From Chaetorhynchus papuensis (lineage: Eukaryota; Chordata; Aves; Passeriformes; Rhipiduridae), in NCBI GenBank assembly GCA_013396525.1, contig VWYX01000276.1, positions 275,318 to 339,317 of the forward strand: a stretch of DNA of 64,000 nucleotides, given 5' to 3'. Every line of letters begins with the position of its first letter. Within the stretch, counting starts at the first letter, position 1. Position numbers and translations under genes: made by a program. Shown here piece by piece: positions 62,754-64,000 of the stretch. The notes beneath the pieces were generated by a model. That model was given only the letters and a program-made list of their open reading frames with translations. It made no database searches and was not told the DNA's origin.

Positions 62754-63636
62754 GACAATATCTTATGTACTTACCTTGACTCTTCTCAGAGAAGAGAAAG
62801 GAATAATAATTTTGAGGGGGAAAACTGTCTCACACAAACACTCAAATTGACCAGATATATCTTGTTCCAGGATTTTGTGTTTCTCTTCATTAATAATGAA
62901 ATTAGACAACTAGCTGATAAGGAAACTACCAGTGCAGAGGTTTAAAATTAGGTGCAATAATGTCTTATTCTAGAAATCTCAGTAGGATTATAGGAACTAA
63001 TAAGCTAACACTGACCTTTCCTGGTAAACATCTAAACATCGGAGGAGGGACAAAAGAACTATAATTTAGATGTAACTTTTGGTGGTGACTGTAACAGAAT
63101 TTGGGTTTTGCTTTTCCTCATTTCTCCTACCAGAAGATTTCATTTTGGTGAAAAGAAGATACTAGTCTTTAACTGTTTTCATGGGCTGCTTATTATCCAC
63201 TTTCTCTTAGACAAAATTCTTCCTTACATGGTATCTTCTCTCTTTAACATCTATGCTCTTTATTTAACATCCTTCAAACCACCTTTGTCTTTTTTATGTT
63301 TGCTGCCAGCCTTCATTTTTCTGGACTAAACAAACTAGTCTCTTTTTGCAGTTGTTGCTCTGGGATACCACAATCCCTAATATCCCTAACATGCCTTTCT
63401 GTATTCCAACAGCTATCCTGAGGTTGGATACTGAGTGGATCCAGTGGGTCTTCCTTTACTGTGTTTTTTCCAGGTGGCGAGATCTTATTTCATAACACAA
63501 ATGGTTGCCATTATTTACTAAATTTTATTGGATTTCTCTAGCTTAATTTCTCAAATCTGTATTTTTATGTCATTCTGCAGTCCTGCCCTATGTTTCCACT
63601 AAAGGTTAACTTTTTAATGAGTGCATTTAACTAGCT

Positions 63637-63654
63637 TTTTTTTTTTTTTTTTTG
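63637..63654. repeat. T homopolymer run
   Basis: About 17-18 consecutive T residues. Other runs of 12-16 occur near 136-152 (A), 1848-1864 (T), 3813-3824 (T), 18720-18732 (T) and 36946-36958 (T). Confidence 0.9.
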
Positions 63655-64000
63655 GCCAGAGTGATTATTGCAAATAAGAAATAGCCAGCTCCAGAAGGCC
63701 ATTTGTAATGTCCTCACATTTTAATAGTTTTTGCTTTCAACACAATTCATTACTATTTTGCCTTTAATTAGTTTCAAATGCATTCCAAGTGCTATTAACT
63801 CTTCCATTTTCTATTGTTTTTCAGCTCTCCTTGCAGACTGAATTTTGTCTGCTTTATCAAGTGCAGTTTTCTCTCCAGTTCTACAGGTGTAGTTCACCCT
63901 ACTTTTCTTTTTCCCATATTTTTATTGCATTTTTCTCTGCCCGCATATAATGTCCCATTAGCAGGCCTGCTGCTGAAATTATGCTATCTTTCCTTTCTTT

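Larger units (their letters stand above)
48446..64000. other. No gene seen; intergenic
   Basis: Unique AT-rich sequence with microsatellites and T runs. GC-richer patches near 58270-58560, 59690-59830 and 61560-61760 carry short frames but no recognisable protein. A very AT-rich stretch lies at about 52270-52375. No RNA genes or further CR1 copies were recognised, though older repeats may be missed by eye. Confidence 0.5.

Overview
The window looks like a piece of a bird genome. It is AT-rich and almost entirely non-coding. It carries several CR1 retrotransposon fragments of avian/sauropsid type and one nested solo LTR, and I saw no Alu- or L1-like sequence. The only protein-coding sequence I can support is a single exon on the minus strand inside a strong CpG island. 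This is the first exon of the long (XL-type) form of GNAL, the G protein alpha-olf subunit. It starts with MGLCYSLRP, ends with THRLLLLG, and stops at a consensus splice donor in the phase expected for G-alpha genes.

Layout. Positions 1-37434 lie downstream of that exon and read as its first intron. This stretch holds an old CR1 on the minus strand (about 655-1290), a much more degraded CR1 on the plus strand (about 5065-5500), a 102-bp near-perfect palindrome with a CR1-like centre (20760-20861), simple repeats and homopolymer runs. I found no recognisable GNAL exon 2, no alternative GNAL first exon (MGCLGN type) and no CHMP1B, the intronless gene that sits inside GNAL in mammals. Positions 37435-37900 are the coding exon. 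Positions about 36965-38660 are the CpG island and promoter, with two short upstream ORFs, a YY1-like motif, a G-quadruplex motif and a (GT)n microsatellite that touches the splice donor. Positions about 38660-64000 lie upstream of GNAL and appear intergenic. They contain a CR1 at about 40748-41270 and a second CR1 at about 47515-48445 split by a 465-bp solo LTR, plus small tandem duplications.

There is no operon-like organisation and no multi-gene system. The main points of interest are the GNAL promoter/exon architecture, the palindrome and the nested LTR. Most listed open frames are chance frames, or follow from the stop-poor GC-rich island. Assignments rest on reading the sequence and on remembered family patterns; no database search was run.
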